A stretch of DNA of 64,000 nt from Paraspadella gotoi (lineage: Eukaryota; Chaetognatha), in contig CM119266.1 in the NCBI GenBank assembly GCA_051294375.1, positions 9,494,538 through 9,558,537 on the forward strand, given 5' to 3'. Positions 49,178 through 60,400 of the stretch are shown in pieces (within the stretch, counting starts at the first letter, position 1; each line of letters opens with the position of its first letter). The translations under genes and the position numbers were made by a program. The notes under the pieces were generated by a model. The model was not told the DNA's origin and made no database searches. It worked only from the letters and a program-made list of their open reading frames with translations.

Positions 49178-51739
49178 CTAATTTCGAAGCCGAATGTAGA
49201 AGGATCCCAGCACAGCAACGAAACCAGCAACTCCGACGATCCACGGAACGCCCCGCCGACGAAACTTGGGCGCGGATCCCTTGTCGTTGTTGTTGATCTC
49301 GTCGACGGGCAGGCAAAGTTCGACGACGTCCGTTTCGTTGACAGTTTGATCGAGGACGATAAGTTCTCTTTCAAGGGCGCGAACGTTGGACAACGCCTCG
49401 GCAACGCCTTGGCGCAGTTGCAGGGCAGCCTGGTTGTCGATCCCAGTCTCGAGAACGCTCGAATGAGTTTTTATCTATGGGTTGGAAAAAAAAAGTTTAA
49501 AATATTGATTTTTCAAGAAATTTCGCGTAAATTTGGGCATTTTGGTTTCGTCGTGCACGAGGTCACTGGCCAATGGTAAAGCTGGGCCATTATGACGATT
49601 GAAATTGGACCACTACGCCTTAGCAAAAGCAAGAAGTTTTGAGGGCAAGTCTCGTCTGCCTTTGTACTCCTGTTAGGTCTCATAAACGTCGTTGTTATTT
49701 ATAAAAACAAAAATTAAGAGACAGGAAAAAAATTTCTCCGTCATTTCTGGTATGTTTCATTGATAACCCCTTCAACGTTATGTCTCCAAATTAAGTTTTA
49801 CAAAGTTTTTCAAGGTCGAAGTCAGCGGAGACTACTACGTATTAAAAACCATACTATATTCCGCTATAATTTCAAGAGAAAACGAACCTGATCGGAAGCG
49901 TAACCGATGGAACTACACATAAGACTAGCGTGCTTGGCTAAATTAGAAACGATGGCGGCCGCTTCAGAACATTTCAATACGTTTCTGGATTTAGGGTCGA
50001 ATTGTTGCAGGGAAGATTTGTTCCATGGTTGTTTGTGGACGGCGTGAATAGCCTCAGAGATCTTTTTCACATCACCCATTTTCACCCCTGCGTAAACGGT
50101 TTCGGTTGGAGGTTAAATTTTTTTTTTTTTTGTCTCATACATTCTGCGCGAAATAAATCTTCTTAACCCACCCAAATGAAGCAGATCAGCTTCGGAGAGC
50201 AAGAGCAACTGTTTAAACGAGATCCTTTGCTCCTTGAAAACGTCAATGAGGTCGTTTAGTTGAAGGCCGTAAAAGAAACTTTCCAGTTCTCCGTAAAGTG
50301 TAATCCCGTTGTACGAATCTGCGGAAAAGGTGGAAAAGTTAAAATACGAATTCGATCGATGACAAAAAGTGGAAACTTACCCAGGGCGCTGACGGAACTT
50401 TGAAGTTTGGATCTGTCGTGCAATATGTTGATGACGACGACGTCTCCGCCGTCCAACGCCAAATCCTTGGAGGTTTTTCCTTCCACATTCATTTTATCTC
50501 GATCAGCACCCGCTGATATCAACTCCTTCACGCATTCCGCTCTTCCACCTTTGACAGCTAGCATCAAGGCGGTGTGTCCTAAGAGGATCAAAATTTGTAT
50601 TCACGACATTCCGAAATCAAACATTTCTCGTTTCCTTTTCTTTCATATTAATTCTTTTTCAAATCATCTTCAGTCTTCTTATTATTAACGTACCTCTATA
50701 GCACTTTTCATATTTTTTCCCCTTTAATTAATGTACAATTTATCATAAATCATCCGATTCCCCCCCCCCCATTTCCTCACCTCTCGCGTCAAAGGCGTCG
50801 ACTTCTACTCGGCCATTTTCCAAAAGGTAACGCACGACTTGGACGTGGCCCTCCATGGCGGCATACATGAGGGGCGTCGTGTGATACCTGTCTTTCGCCT
50901 TGGGGTCGGACTCGTGATCCTCGATCAAAGTCTTGACAATGGCGAGGCAAGACGCTTCGTCTCCTCGGCACTTACAGGACGCCATAAGAACTACGTTAAA
51001 GAAAACCATAGTGCGCGTTAAACAGAGTCGAAAGAGCTCAAGGTCAAAAAAACTAAATGTGCTCACCGCTGAAGCTGTCGATGTGGTGTTTGGGATTAGC
51101 GCCTTTTTCCAAAAGGATCTTGGAGACTTGTAAGTTTCCGACGTCGACGGCAAACATCAGCGGCGACCAACCGGAGCTGCATTCCGAACAGAAATGTAAA
51201 CAAAATGAAATGAATGGGCGGATGACATTAAGTTTAAAACAACGCTAATGATTTATAAATTCTTCAATGATTGTCCAAAACGATTGTAAAAAAGTGCTTA
51301 TAAGCTACAGCTGACTCAAATTTAAAAAAATACCGCGATGTAGCGTTGACGTCGAAATTTTCGGTGAGCATTGCTTTGACTATTTCTAACTTATTGGCAG
51401 CCAAAGCGCGCCTGAAGTCTTCCACACTGTCGTCCTTCGAGCGAATTGTGGTTGAGATGCTGATAGTAAAGAGAAAGGCATATCATTGACTTAGTATTTT
51501 CATATTTATTACATTACTGAACGATAATCGTCTAAAACCATTTACCCGCACGAATGATCAGTCGGTTTTGAGCCGAAGAAACTCCTTTGACTGGCGTCGC
51601 CCGAACCATCCTCGTATTTCCGAGAAAATGATTCCGAGGGACGACTGACCCACGATGTCCCGAAATCGTCGTCCTCGGAGTCGTAATCATCTTCCGCTCC
51701 GGCAGGGACGGCGACCGGAAAGCGGCCGGTCTTCGCCAT
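49178..51739 (-). CDS. ASZ1: GASZ: ankyrin-SAM germ-cell protein of the piRNA pathway
   Basis: Mitochondrial-surface scaffold of nuage / piRNA biogenesis in the germline. Eight exons: 51739-51546, 51459-51334, 51176-51067, 50990-50781, 50578-50381, 50318-50172, 50087-49888, 49474-49178, giving 493 residues (human 475). Order: acidic N-terminus (AEDDYDSEDDDFG), ankyrin repeats (EDFRRALAANKLEIVKAML, SGWSPLMFAVDVGNLQVSKI, RYHTTPLMYAAMEGHVQVVR, GHTALMLAVKGGRAECVKEL), a SAM-like domain (YGELESFFYGLQLNDLIDVF and KQLLLLSEADLLHLG), a helical region and a C-terminal anchor (VPWIVGVAGFVAVLGSFYI) ending RLRN. This layout is specific to GASZ/ASZ1. Confidence 0.9.
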
Positions 51740-52207
51740 CGCCGGGGTTTGTTTTGTGACTGAAAAACCACATGAGTCGCAAAAGTAGTAAAAATCAAAA
51801 AGGTAAAAAAGTTAGTTTTCCAATCACAAGAGTAAATATAGTTTTGTAAAAAAGTCTTATGAATAAAATTAATCTTTAAGAAATGAGTAATGTGAAAATG
51901 TGTAATATTAAATTTATTCGGTTTTACTGATAAGAAACATTTCATTAAAGAAGAATTCTAATGATAAGACTAGCTTTCACCACATCAAAAGCAATACCAA
52001 AATTCGCTGCGATTGCGACAAAACGAGGGGGGAAGGCTCAGGGGGGAAGGCTAACGTCCGATTTTCGTCAAAACAGAACCATCATGAAAAAACTAAAGTC
52101 TACGTTGTAGAATGTATAATGGAATGTATAAAGTAATAAGGTTTGCCTTTTGCAAAATATAATTAGCACTGAACGATAAAACGTTGATAAAATTTATTGA
52201 ATAATAT

Positions 52208-54536
52208 TCAATGCAAATAGTAGGAGCCAACAAGTATCCGCGGGGTAGCGGACAACGACAAGGTCGAAGCTCCGATCCCGCTATCGGCTTCTCTCGTTTC
52301 TGTATTTTCAAGAAACCGATGATCCGATTCCTTTTCAAACTCGCTCTCCATTTCACGACAGTATTTCCTTCGACGTTTAAAAAAATGATATACGAGAACG
52401 AGGATTATCAAAGAGGCGAAGAAGCAAACGATGACGAACCAAGCCGAGTTGGGCGAAGTCGGGGTGCATTCCCTAACGTCGTCGCTCGCCTCACCGCATC
52501 CAAACTCGTTACACGGACGGACGGAGAAACTGTAACACGAGGCATCGCTCAAATTGGAGACGACGAGACTTTCTTTCGTCGACCACCGACGACGAGCAGC
52601 GAATGACGCGTTGTAGGCAAAAAAACGTTTGAGATTTCGGACGAGGATTAAGTAATCGACGCGTTCTCCTCGATCCTCGCAGGGAAGCCTTTCGAAGGTT
52701 AGTCGCACCGCGGACGAGTTGACGACGAAAACCCAGAGGATTTTGAGACTGCCTCCTTTTAACGCGGGACGTCGACCCTGACGATAAACGCACTCGTCTT
52801 TTCGCCAAAACAACAACGGAGCTTTTATGTCGCCTTTGTCGTCGTCCGTCAAAAAGGCCCATTTACGGTTAGGTAGAGGATTGAGTCCAACAAATTTTTT
52901 GCCAGATGGAGATATGCGAAAAAGCACAACGTCGACGCAACCCATCGGCGTTTCAACGCAAGTCAAAACGGTGAGTTCAACGGGCCGTTGTCGAGATTGG
53001 TCGCCGACGATGGAGACGTCGTAGCCATCTACTCGTTCCACGACGTGCAAATCCTTATCGTCCACAATCGATTCAAAATGAGGCAGAGAGACGTTGGCTG
53101 AGACGTTGGCGAGTCCGGCCTCGTTGCCGGGCGTGATCGAAACTTCGAAGACGCCGTCGGGAAATTCCAAGGAGAATCGGCGGAGGCAACTCCCATTACA
53201 AGACGTGCTGACGAAGAGATCGCGATCGCCGACCTTAAAGAGGTAGCTGGAGACGACCCCGTGGCAAAGATGCGAAGATGGATCGACAACGAGTAAAGAG
53301 ACCGAACAATTCGAAAGACGAGATGATTGACAAGAGAGATCGTCGGCCTCCACGGCGACCAAAGCGGGTGCGCCGTCTGGAGGAACGGTCAGAGTGTCGA
53401 AGGTGATCCGAACGGAAGGACCGTGGAAAAAACTGGGATTGGCGACGGTAGCGAGGAAGACCACGTATGTTGTACATGGTTCCAAACCAAACAAATCGAG
53501 ACGATTTTCGTAGGTTGTCAAATTTTTAATAACGCGGCCCAAAGACAATACGGAAATCATATAATGATGATAAACTTCCTCGGCGCGTAACTCACTGTTT
53601 ATGTCCCAACTCAATTTTGCAGAATGCGTCGTTCGGTGATCGACGGCGAAACCGCGGTTGATTCCGGGGGTGACCAAATCGGAGGGGACCAATGTATCCC
53701 ACGGTCCGCGAAATGTTTTCGAACGAAAAGTAACGACGATCACCCTGTAACGCAGATGCTCGCCTTTGTGAGCCGTGAACATGCATTCGGGGTATTGGGT
53801 AAATTTCCACAAGACGCTGGTTCCAACAACAGAGCGGTCGAACGAAAGGTTTTCGTCAAAGTGGAACTCGCACCGTCTATTTGTGGATCTCTTTTTTATG
53901 TTGAGATTGCGAGACTCTAAAAAGTATCGCGCCAACCGCGAGAAAGGTCTCCCGTGAAAGTCGAAGCGGGGTACGGAGATCGTGAAATTGATCGAGTCGA
54001 AATTGTCGACCACAAGTTTCTCCACTGACGGAATAACGAAGAAGGCCGTTTCAAGTTCTACGTGGCTGTCGGGATTGTCGCACGAGTCGAAGGCAGCCTC
54101 GACACGCTCACTGAAACCGCAGCAGAGCGTCTTCAATCGATTGGCGCCGCCACATTCGAGGCCAAGTCTGGCGGAAAAGACGCTCGAGTTCAGACGAACG
54201 AGGTTAACGGGGGCAAAGGCTTCTCCAGCGTATTCGCATTGCACGTCATCCTCGTTGAGCTGGGTCGCGTTGGGTGTCACCACTTCGAAGCTCACCTGAC
54301 GCAATATTAGAAAATATACTAACGGATTTCTCGGAAATACTAGGTCATTTCCAAGAAATATTCTAATATCAAATAACCATTGTTTAAATATTAACCTCAT
54401 TGCCAGTTTCATCGCAGAGAACGTGCAGATCTTCGCGGGGTGAGATCAATTTGATGCTCGGGCACGCGCAGCATCGTTCGAGTCGAAAAATTACGAGCAA
54501 AGCGAAAAAGTTCAGCGCTAGCCGAGATCCGTTCAT
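52208..54536 (-). CDS. Type I cytokine receptor-like protein (Domeless/gp130-like)
   Basis: Single-pass receptor of 742 residues in two exons, 54536-54396 and 54295-52208 (TGA), joined in phase 0. Signal peptide MNGSRLALNFFALLVIF; about 640 extracellular residues with several fibronectin-III-like modules, a cysteine-bearing N-terminal module, many NXS/T sequons and GPWDTLVPSD, which sits where class I receptors carry a WSxWS-like box. TM AWFVIVCFFASLIILVLVYH is followed by KRRRKYC. The cytoplasmic tail is only ~55 residues, has no clear Box1, and ends SATPRILVGSYYLH with two tyrosines. The short tail recalls non-signalling Domeless-related receptors such as Drosophila Latran. The family call rests on architecture, since pairwise similarity is low. 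Confidence 0.65.
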
Positions 54537-54630
54537 AATTTTCCAACCATTTCGAAAATGCCGACGGACTCAAACCTAGGGACGGACTGAAAACAACAAG
54601 GACAATAATAAATCAATAAATTAAGCCACT

Positions 54631-55647
54631 TCAAGACTTCCAATAAGCTTTAAAGCCCTTCGTTAAGTCCCTATACGGAGTATCGTGAGGCGAAGCTCGG
54701 GAACAAATGCCCAGGCTTCTCCGGACTCTGGGCGACATGAGGACGAAATTGTGGGCGAGGCCAACGAGGCCACTCGCCGTCCAATAGATCGGAACGGCGG
54801 CCGGCATTAGGTAGGCGAAGAATGGCATCACGACGGCGGAGAAGAATCGCAACACGTTGGTCACGAAACGCGCTCGTCCTCCCCTCTTTAACGGAGTTCC
54901 AGAAGAGTAGTACTTGTAAAGATTAATCTCGACCAGTGCCAGGTAGGTCAGTCCAAGCACGGCTGAGAGGATGAGGGAGTGATCGGGCGCGGCAAGGCTC
55001 GAGATCCACAACCAACCCTCGGTCGCCATCGCCTCTGGGGCCATGGGAACGCCATCTACCACATAGCTACCGCTCATGTTACGAAGAGAGCAGCTGAAGG
55101 AGAACCAGAGGGGCAGCTGAAAGGCGGGAATCACCAGGGGTTTGAGGGGGTGGCATCCTAACGCCGCGTACTGTTTCTTCATGTATCGCTTCCGCTCCTT
55201 GTTGAGGAGCTGCTCTTTGGACTTTTCTGTGGGAAAATACTCGGGCAGTCTCAGAGAGATTTCATGGATTTCCTGTATCAACCGGCGTCGGATCCCTTTA
55301 GCCTCAGTGTCTTCGTGGATAGCTTGGAGTCGGTCCTGGTTGACCTCGACAGCGGCTAGTAGTGGGAAGGTGACTAGGGTCCTCAAAGCTATCGTCGCCG
55401 CCACGATGGTCCAGCCTAACGAGAGGCCGGTGGAATCATGGAAGAGGGTCAGGTAGGACTGGGAGAGACCTATCGCGTTATTCCAGAGGGTCGGGTCCGG
55501 CGGCGACGAGGCGAAGAACGAGTCGTAGACGTATTGGCTTAGACCGCGATTAAGGACGACGACGGAAGCGGGATACCTGCCGGAGAGTTTTGGTAGAGAG
55601 AAGAGACGAGGGCGAATCGCATTCATCGCCGCGATGTCGATCAGCAC
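54631..55647 (-). CDS. COX18: Mitochondrial insertase COX18 (Oxa1 family)
   Basis: Inner-membrane insertase that exports the C-terminal part of COX2. A single uninterrupted frame of 338 residues starts MLIDIAAMNAIRPRLFSL (a second Met at 55626 also gives a basic presequence) and contains the YidC/Oxa1 core: GLSLGWTIVAATIALRTLVT (TM1), an Arg/Lys-rich matrix helix with EKSKEQLLNKERKRYMKKQY, CHPLKPLVIPAFQLPLWFSF, the COX18-typical MATEGWLWISSLAAPDHSLI, KYYSSGTPLKRGGRARFV and VVMPFFAYLMPAAVPIYWTA. It is complete and close to vertebrate COX18 in length (333). Confidence 0.92.
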   Translation of the reverse strand: MLIDIAAMNAIRPRLFSLPKLSGRYPASVVVLNRGLSQYVYDSFFASSPPDPTLWNNAIGLSQSYLTLFHDSTGLSLGWTIVAATIALRTLVTFPLLAAVEVNQDRLQAIHEDTEAKGIRRRLIQEIHEISLRLPEYFPTEKSKEQLLNKERKRYMKKQYAALGCHPLKPLVIPAFQLPLWFSFSCSLRNMSGSYVVDGVPMAPEAMATEGWLWISSLAAPDHSLILSAVLGLTYLALVEINLYKYYSSGTPLKRGGRARFVTNVLRFFSAVVMPFFAYLMPAAVPIYWTASGLVGLAHNFVLMSPRVRRSLGICSRASPHDTPYRDLTKGFKAYWKS

Positions 55648-56337
55648 TCGGCAGTTTATTTTAATAAATTATTTCCTTCTGCAAAATAAAGGTCATATAT
55701 GCGGCACTAAAGGCTCCAGATTTTCTCTTAATCGTCTTTGAATCAATATCTATCGGTTTTAAAACTGGAGAGTGAGCGATCAGTTGGCGCCAACGACAAA
55801 AGAACAATTTATGAAACCAGTTTTACTTAGTTCAGTACTACTCAAAACAAATCGTAATTGACATCTGTCCTATTGGACTGCAAGGAAGTGAAAAAATTAT
55901 TTGAGTCTCAAAATGATGAAACATTGTTGTTGGTGACAAAACGCTAAGATCACCATTTCTTAAATTCCAAGAATTCCTTCGAGTAACCTAAAAATAGCGT
56001 CCGTGAATAATAGAAAAAGTGGTTGTGAGTAACAGAAAATCCACTATCCTTTAATAAAAAAATAGTTTTTTCTTTTTTTTTTTAAACACTAAAAGAAATT
56101 TATCAAGAAAAAACCATCCATGGGTTTCAAAAATTTTATTCATTTAACATCATTACTAAATCACTTAATATGACAAATTTTCATCAAAAAAATAAAATAA
56201 GCCGAGAAAAAGAAAGAACATTTATGTTGAAAGAAAAAAATTAAACTAGATCATAATATTCGTTTTTTTGTTCTTTTAAGAACTAATTCGTATAAAGTGA
56301 AAACGATAAAATAAAACAACGAAAACATATATTCGAA
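55648..56337. other. Spacer COX18/HIBCH
   Basis: 690 bases of AT-rich DNA with A/T runs; no gene seen. Confidence 0.55.
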
Positions 56338-57320
56338 TCAGATTTTTAGAACAAATTCCTCGTCATCCGGAAGTTTCATGAAATATTTTTGAACCCGGGA
56401 CAAACAAACATCTTCTATTTTTTCTGGATTCCAGGTCGGACTATTATCTTTATCAACTATAATGGCTCTAACACCTTCGGGAAAATCGTGATCGTTCAGG
56501 CAAGCTTGGCTCAGTCTGTATTCCATCAACAAAACCTCCTGTGAAAAAAAAAATGTAATTACCAAAAAAAAACCAACAACAAAAACGCCAAAATTCAATA
56601 TACCGATAGTGATAAGTTCGCTCCTCGTCTGATCAGTTCCAATGAGATTTTCAGAGACGTGGGTGACATCTTTCGAATATTATCAATTTGTTTTAACGCC
56701 CAAGGAGATCCTTCTTGTTCCAAATTTTGAACTATTTGCTCAATGGTTGCAGCTCCGAAAATCCGATCAATATTCGAGAGGTTATCCTAAATAATTAAAT
56801 TTTGACTATTACATTATATTTTGTAAATAATGGTAAAGTTTGATCAATCGACAAAACTTAAACACTGATTTTCACCAAATATTTTATTACTTGCAAGACA
56901 AAAGGTTTGTCAAGTTCTGTGGAACATGCTGAATGATAGGAGTCCAAAACCCGGGCGACGCTTTCAAAGCCTGGATTTTTTAGACTTTTCAGTTCATTTT
57001 CAATGAGATCAATGGAGGAAGAATCACAAAAATGTGTTGCGAGACCCGCCCTCTGCACGTCTCGCCCTTTAAGTCGAAAGCCTGTGATAATTAGAATTAT
57101 TTCAATACAACAGTTAATTTATGAATCTGAATTAATTAATTACCGGTCAAAGCGATGTATGTTCCCAACTGTCCTTTTAACCTTGGTAAGAAGTATCCGC
57201 CACCGACATCGGGAAATAATCCGATCGCCGTTTCGGGCATAGCAAAGACCGTCCTCTCCGTCGCCAGGCGAAACTTTCCATGAACAGATATCCCGACTCC
57301 ACCCCCCATCGTCACACCAT
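56338..57320 (-). CDS. HIBCH: 3-hydroxyisobutyryl-CoA hydrolase, 3' exons only
   Basis: Mitochondrial valine-catabolism enzyme of the crotonase fold. Four exons: 57320-57144, 57081-56891, 56786-56604, 56538-56338, in agreeing phases. They cover [20 protein letters not shown] (oxyanion-hole and active-site loop), [20 protein letters not shown] (active-site Glu and Asp region), [34 protein letters not shown] and [14 protein letters not shown], ending EEFVLKI. The first exon begins in phase 1 after a good acceptor (TTTTTCAAG), so earlier exons must exist. The N-terminal ~40% of the protein (including the first CoA-binding part AxxGGD) is not found in the remaining 6.7 kb. The missing exons may lie beyond the window behind a long intron. 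Confidence 0.93.
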
Positions 57321-57468
57321 CTTGAAAAAAAAAACAATCACGCATCAGAACAGTTGCCCAATCTTACATAAGTGCTATAAAAAACGGCGCTTAATGTTTT
57401 TTTATCTTTTCCGCTAACCTTTAGCAATATTTTAACCCCATTTTATATTTAACCCATTATGCCTTATT

Positions 57469-60400
57469 ATGAATCCCCCGGGTTCAAGTGTCTACATTGG
57501 CATAGCGGTAGTGGCGTTACTTGTTGCCTGCCGCGGATCTGGGGACTCAACAGGACTGAGCTATATTATTGACCAAATTGCTGGTTGCCAATGCTTTTGT
57601 TTCGATTTATTTTCCACGATTAATATATTTCCTTGCAACGATTTTAGACTTTTTACAAGTAAAAGATTTGGTTTAGACAGATATTTTAACATATTTTCGT
57701 GCAATGACCTGGGAATATTCTCAAAATGGATTGGTCTATGGGAAAGAACATTTACCGTAGTTCACTATATACCTGGGATATTCGCATTTTTGTTTGCGGT
57801 TTGCGTGTGCAATTGTGTTCTCCGATGCTTTCAGAAAATATACTTCGAAAAAGGTACGAATTAAATTTTATTGAAAATTATCTGAAACTTACTTTGTCTC
57901 CCCACTAAGGTAAATGTAAATGTTCAAAAAATACAAGATTAAATATTACAAATGGGTCCAACGAAATATCCACAATTATTCCATTATATTTTATCCCTGC
58001 TTACAAATTTATATGCCCATATTTTTTACGATACATAATATGGACAATTTTTATGACATGTTATTTATCGAGTGCTTTATTTTTTATTTATTTATGGAGC
58101 CTTTCTTTAAAACTTTGCCCACATTGGCTAGAAACAAGAATATATGGATTGAAAGAAAAATACCTTACGTTTATAAGCTGGCTTGAAAAGTTGGTAAGTT
58201 TGATTAATGAATATCCTAAATTATAAATATATGATTGATGATTGTCTATTAGAGTGACGTGAAAATGATAAAATTATAGAAAATTAAAATTTAGCATATA
58301 AAACATGAACATAAAAACCATTAAAAATACTTTGGTAAATTTATTTTTTAATTTTATACATTAGTGGGCACCAGTGAGCTATATTTATATATAGTAATAA
58401 GTATATAATAGGCTAAAATTTTAAAATACAAATTTTGTAATTTTTAGATCGGATTTGGATTCCTTGCAAAAAGTTAGTAAAAGAAAGTATAATTATTTTT
58501 TAAAAAATCTTTCATTAAGTTAGTTTTTTACATTTTTGACTATATTTAAGATACCGATTTTTAATTTCCAGCTTAAAAATATAGTTTTTTGTAATTTTAA
58601 CCTACTTAATGACATAACTTTTTAAAAATATTTATATTTTCTTTTATCAACTTTTAACGAGGAATCTCAATCTGTCCTCAGAATTAAAAAAAAAAACATT
58701 TTGAAATTTTGACATTATATAAGGGTAGTACTATATACAAAATAAGCTGACTGGGCTACTATATTTGTAAAAAAAGAAAAATAACTACAGATTAGTATTC
58801 ACTAATATGATAGTTTTCAAGATATAATTGCTAAATTTTAATTCCAAACTTTCACTTCACCCTATTGTCTATATTGTTTCAGATAGTACCTAATAATATT
58901 GAAACACATAACACGTGTTCGTGTGAATGCGGGAAAGATATCACTGATTTATGGGAGTGTATTTGGAAATGTATTTGGTGTACTTTATGTTCATTTTGCT
59001 CAGGCACAACAAAAACCCAGCCATGCGGTAAGCTATATAATTCTAAAATTTCAAGATTTTAAATCTAATCGTATTTTTGACCTAATATAGAAAAAACAAA
59101 ATGTAACTGCGACGAAAAAGACTCAATTGGTCCTGAGGGTGACAGGTAATTCAATCATTACAATTACTAATAAAAAATATCTTTTTCTTGGCTTATTTTT
59201 TGTTTACCTAAAATGTTTATATCATATAAAATAAAAGACAAAAAAGGGGTAAAAGGAAAAAAATTGTATTAATTTATAAAATGAGAAAATATAATGCGCC
59301 GATTTTTGTTGATTATCGGCCTATAGAGTGACCAATGCAAAATAAAATTATTACTATTAAGCTTTATATTAAGTACTTTTATTAATCACTTTTTACCCTT
59401 CAGCACTATAAAACAACCGGCAGAAAAGATATGTAGATGTGTATCTGAAACTAAATTTAGTAAAGAAACTTTCAAACATTATACCAAGTAAGATTAGAAA
59501 TTTACTTTTCTGAAATACAAACTACGCGCTTATCACTATTGTTTATATTTAGGGATATTGTACCACCACCTACTTTTGTTTGTTACCCTTGCACCGATCA
59601 ATCTGTTCAGAAATTGTGTTTGTGTCCGAGTAAAGCCGAAGTTAAAATGAAATCTCCAAAATCAGAAACATTAAAAAAACTTTATCCAAGTGCAGGAAAA
59701 TGTTATTGTAGCGATTACAAAGAAACAAAAAGAACGAGCTTAACGGCGATTAGCCAAATCTACAGAAAAACAGAAATTTCAAAAAGATTACCAAGGACAA
59801 ATTGCGATTGCATAATGATTGACAGAGAAAAACTATGTCACACATCAACTAAACTATTCTGTTTGCCAAGTCAACCAGACCAGGAGATGACACGACTTGA
59901 TCCAAATCCTTATAGAAACACTTGTAAAAAATCTCCTGTAAAAGTAATTCAAACAAATCCACCTCCATTAATCTCTCAGTTTCCGGACACGTTAAATATA
60001 ACATTACCAGAAAACAATTTTTTAATGTGCAGTAAAAATCCCAAAGAAGAATGTCAACCAGACTTACCTCGACGCCCACCTTCACCCGACAAATTCAAAT
60101 ATCCAGTAATATGTCCACCATGTGATAAACGAAATCTTCAGAGATCTTGTCAAATTAATAACCCTTGTTCAACGACTATTCAAAAGCCATTTCAAAATAC
60201 TGTGTTTCCAAACTACCTAGAATTAGAGCCTTACAATGTTAATTTTCCTCTTAATGGACCATCACCAACAAATCGACCTTTGAAAAATTGTGAGTGCGAG
60301 CAACAAGCACACAACACATACTGTCAAACTGAAATGGCCCAACCGTGTCAAAATATAAAAAATGAGAATTCTTTTATGGAACAGCAATACAAAAAAATTT

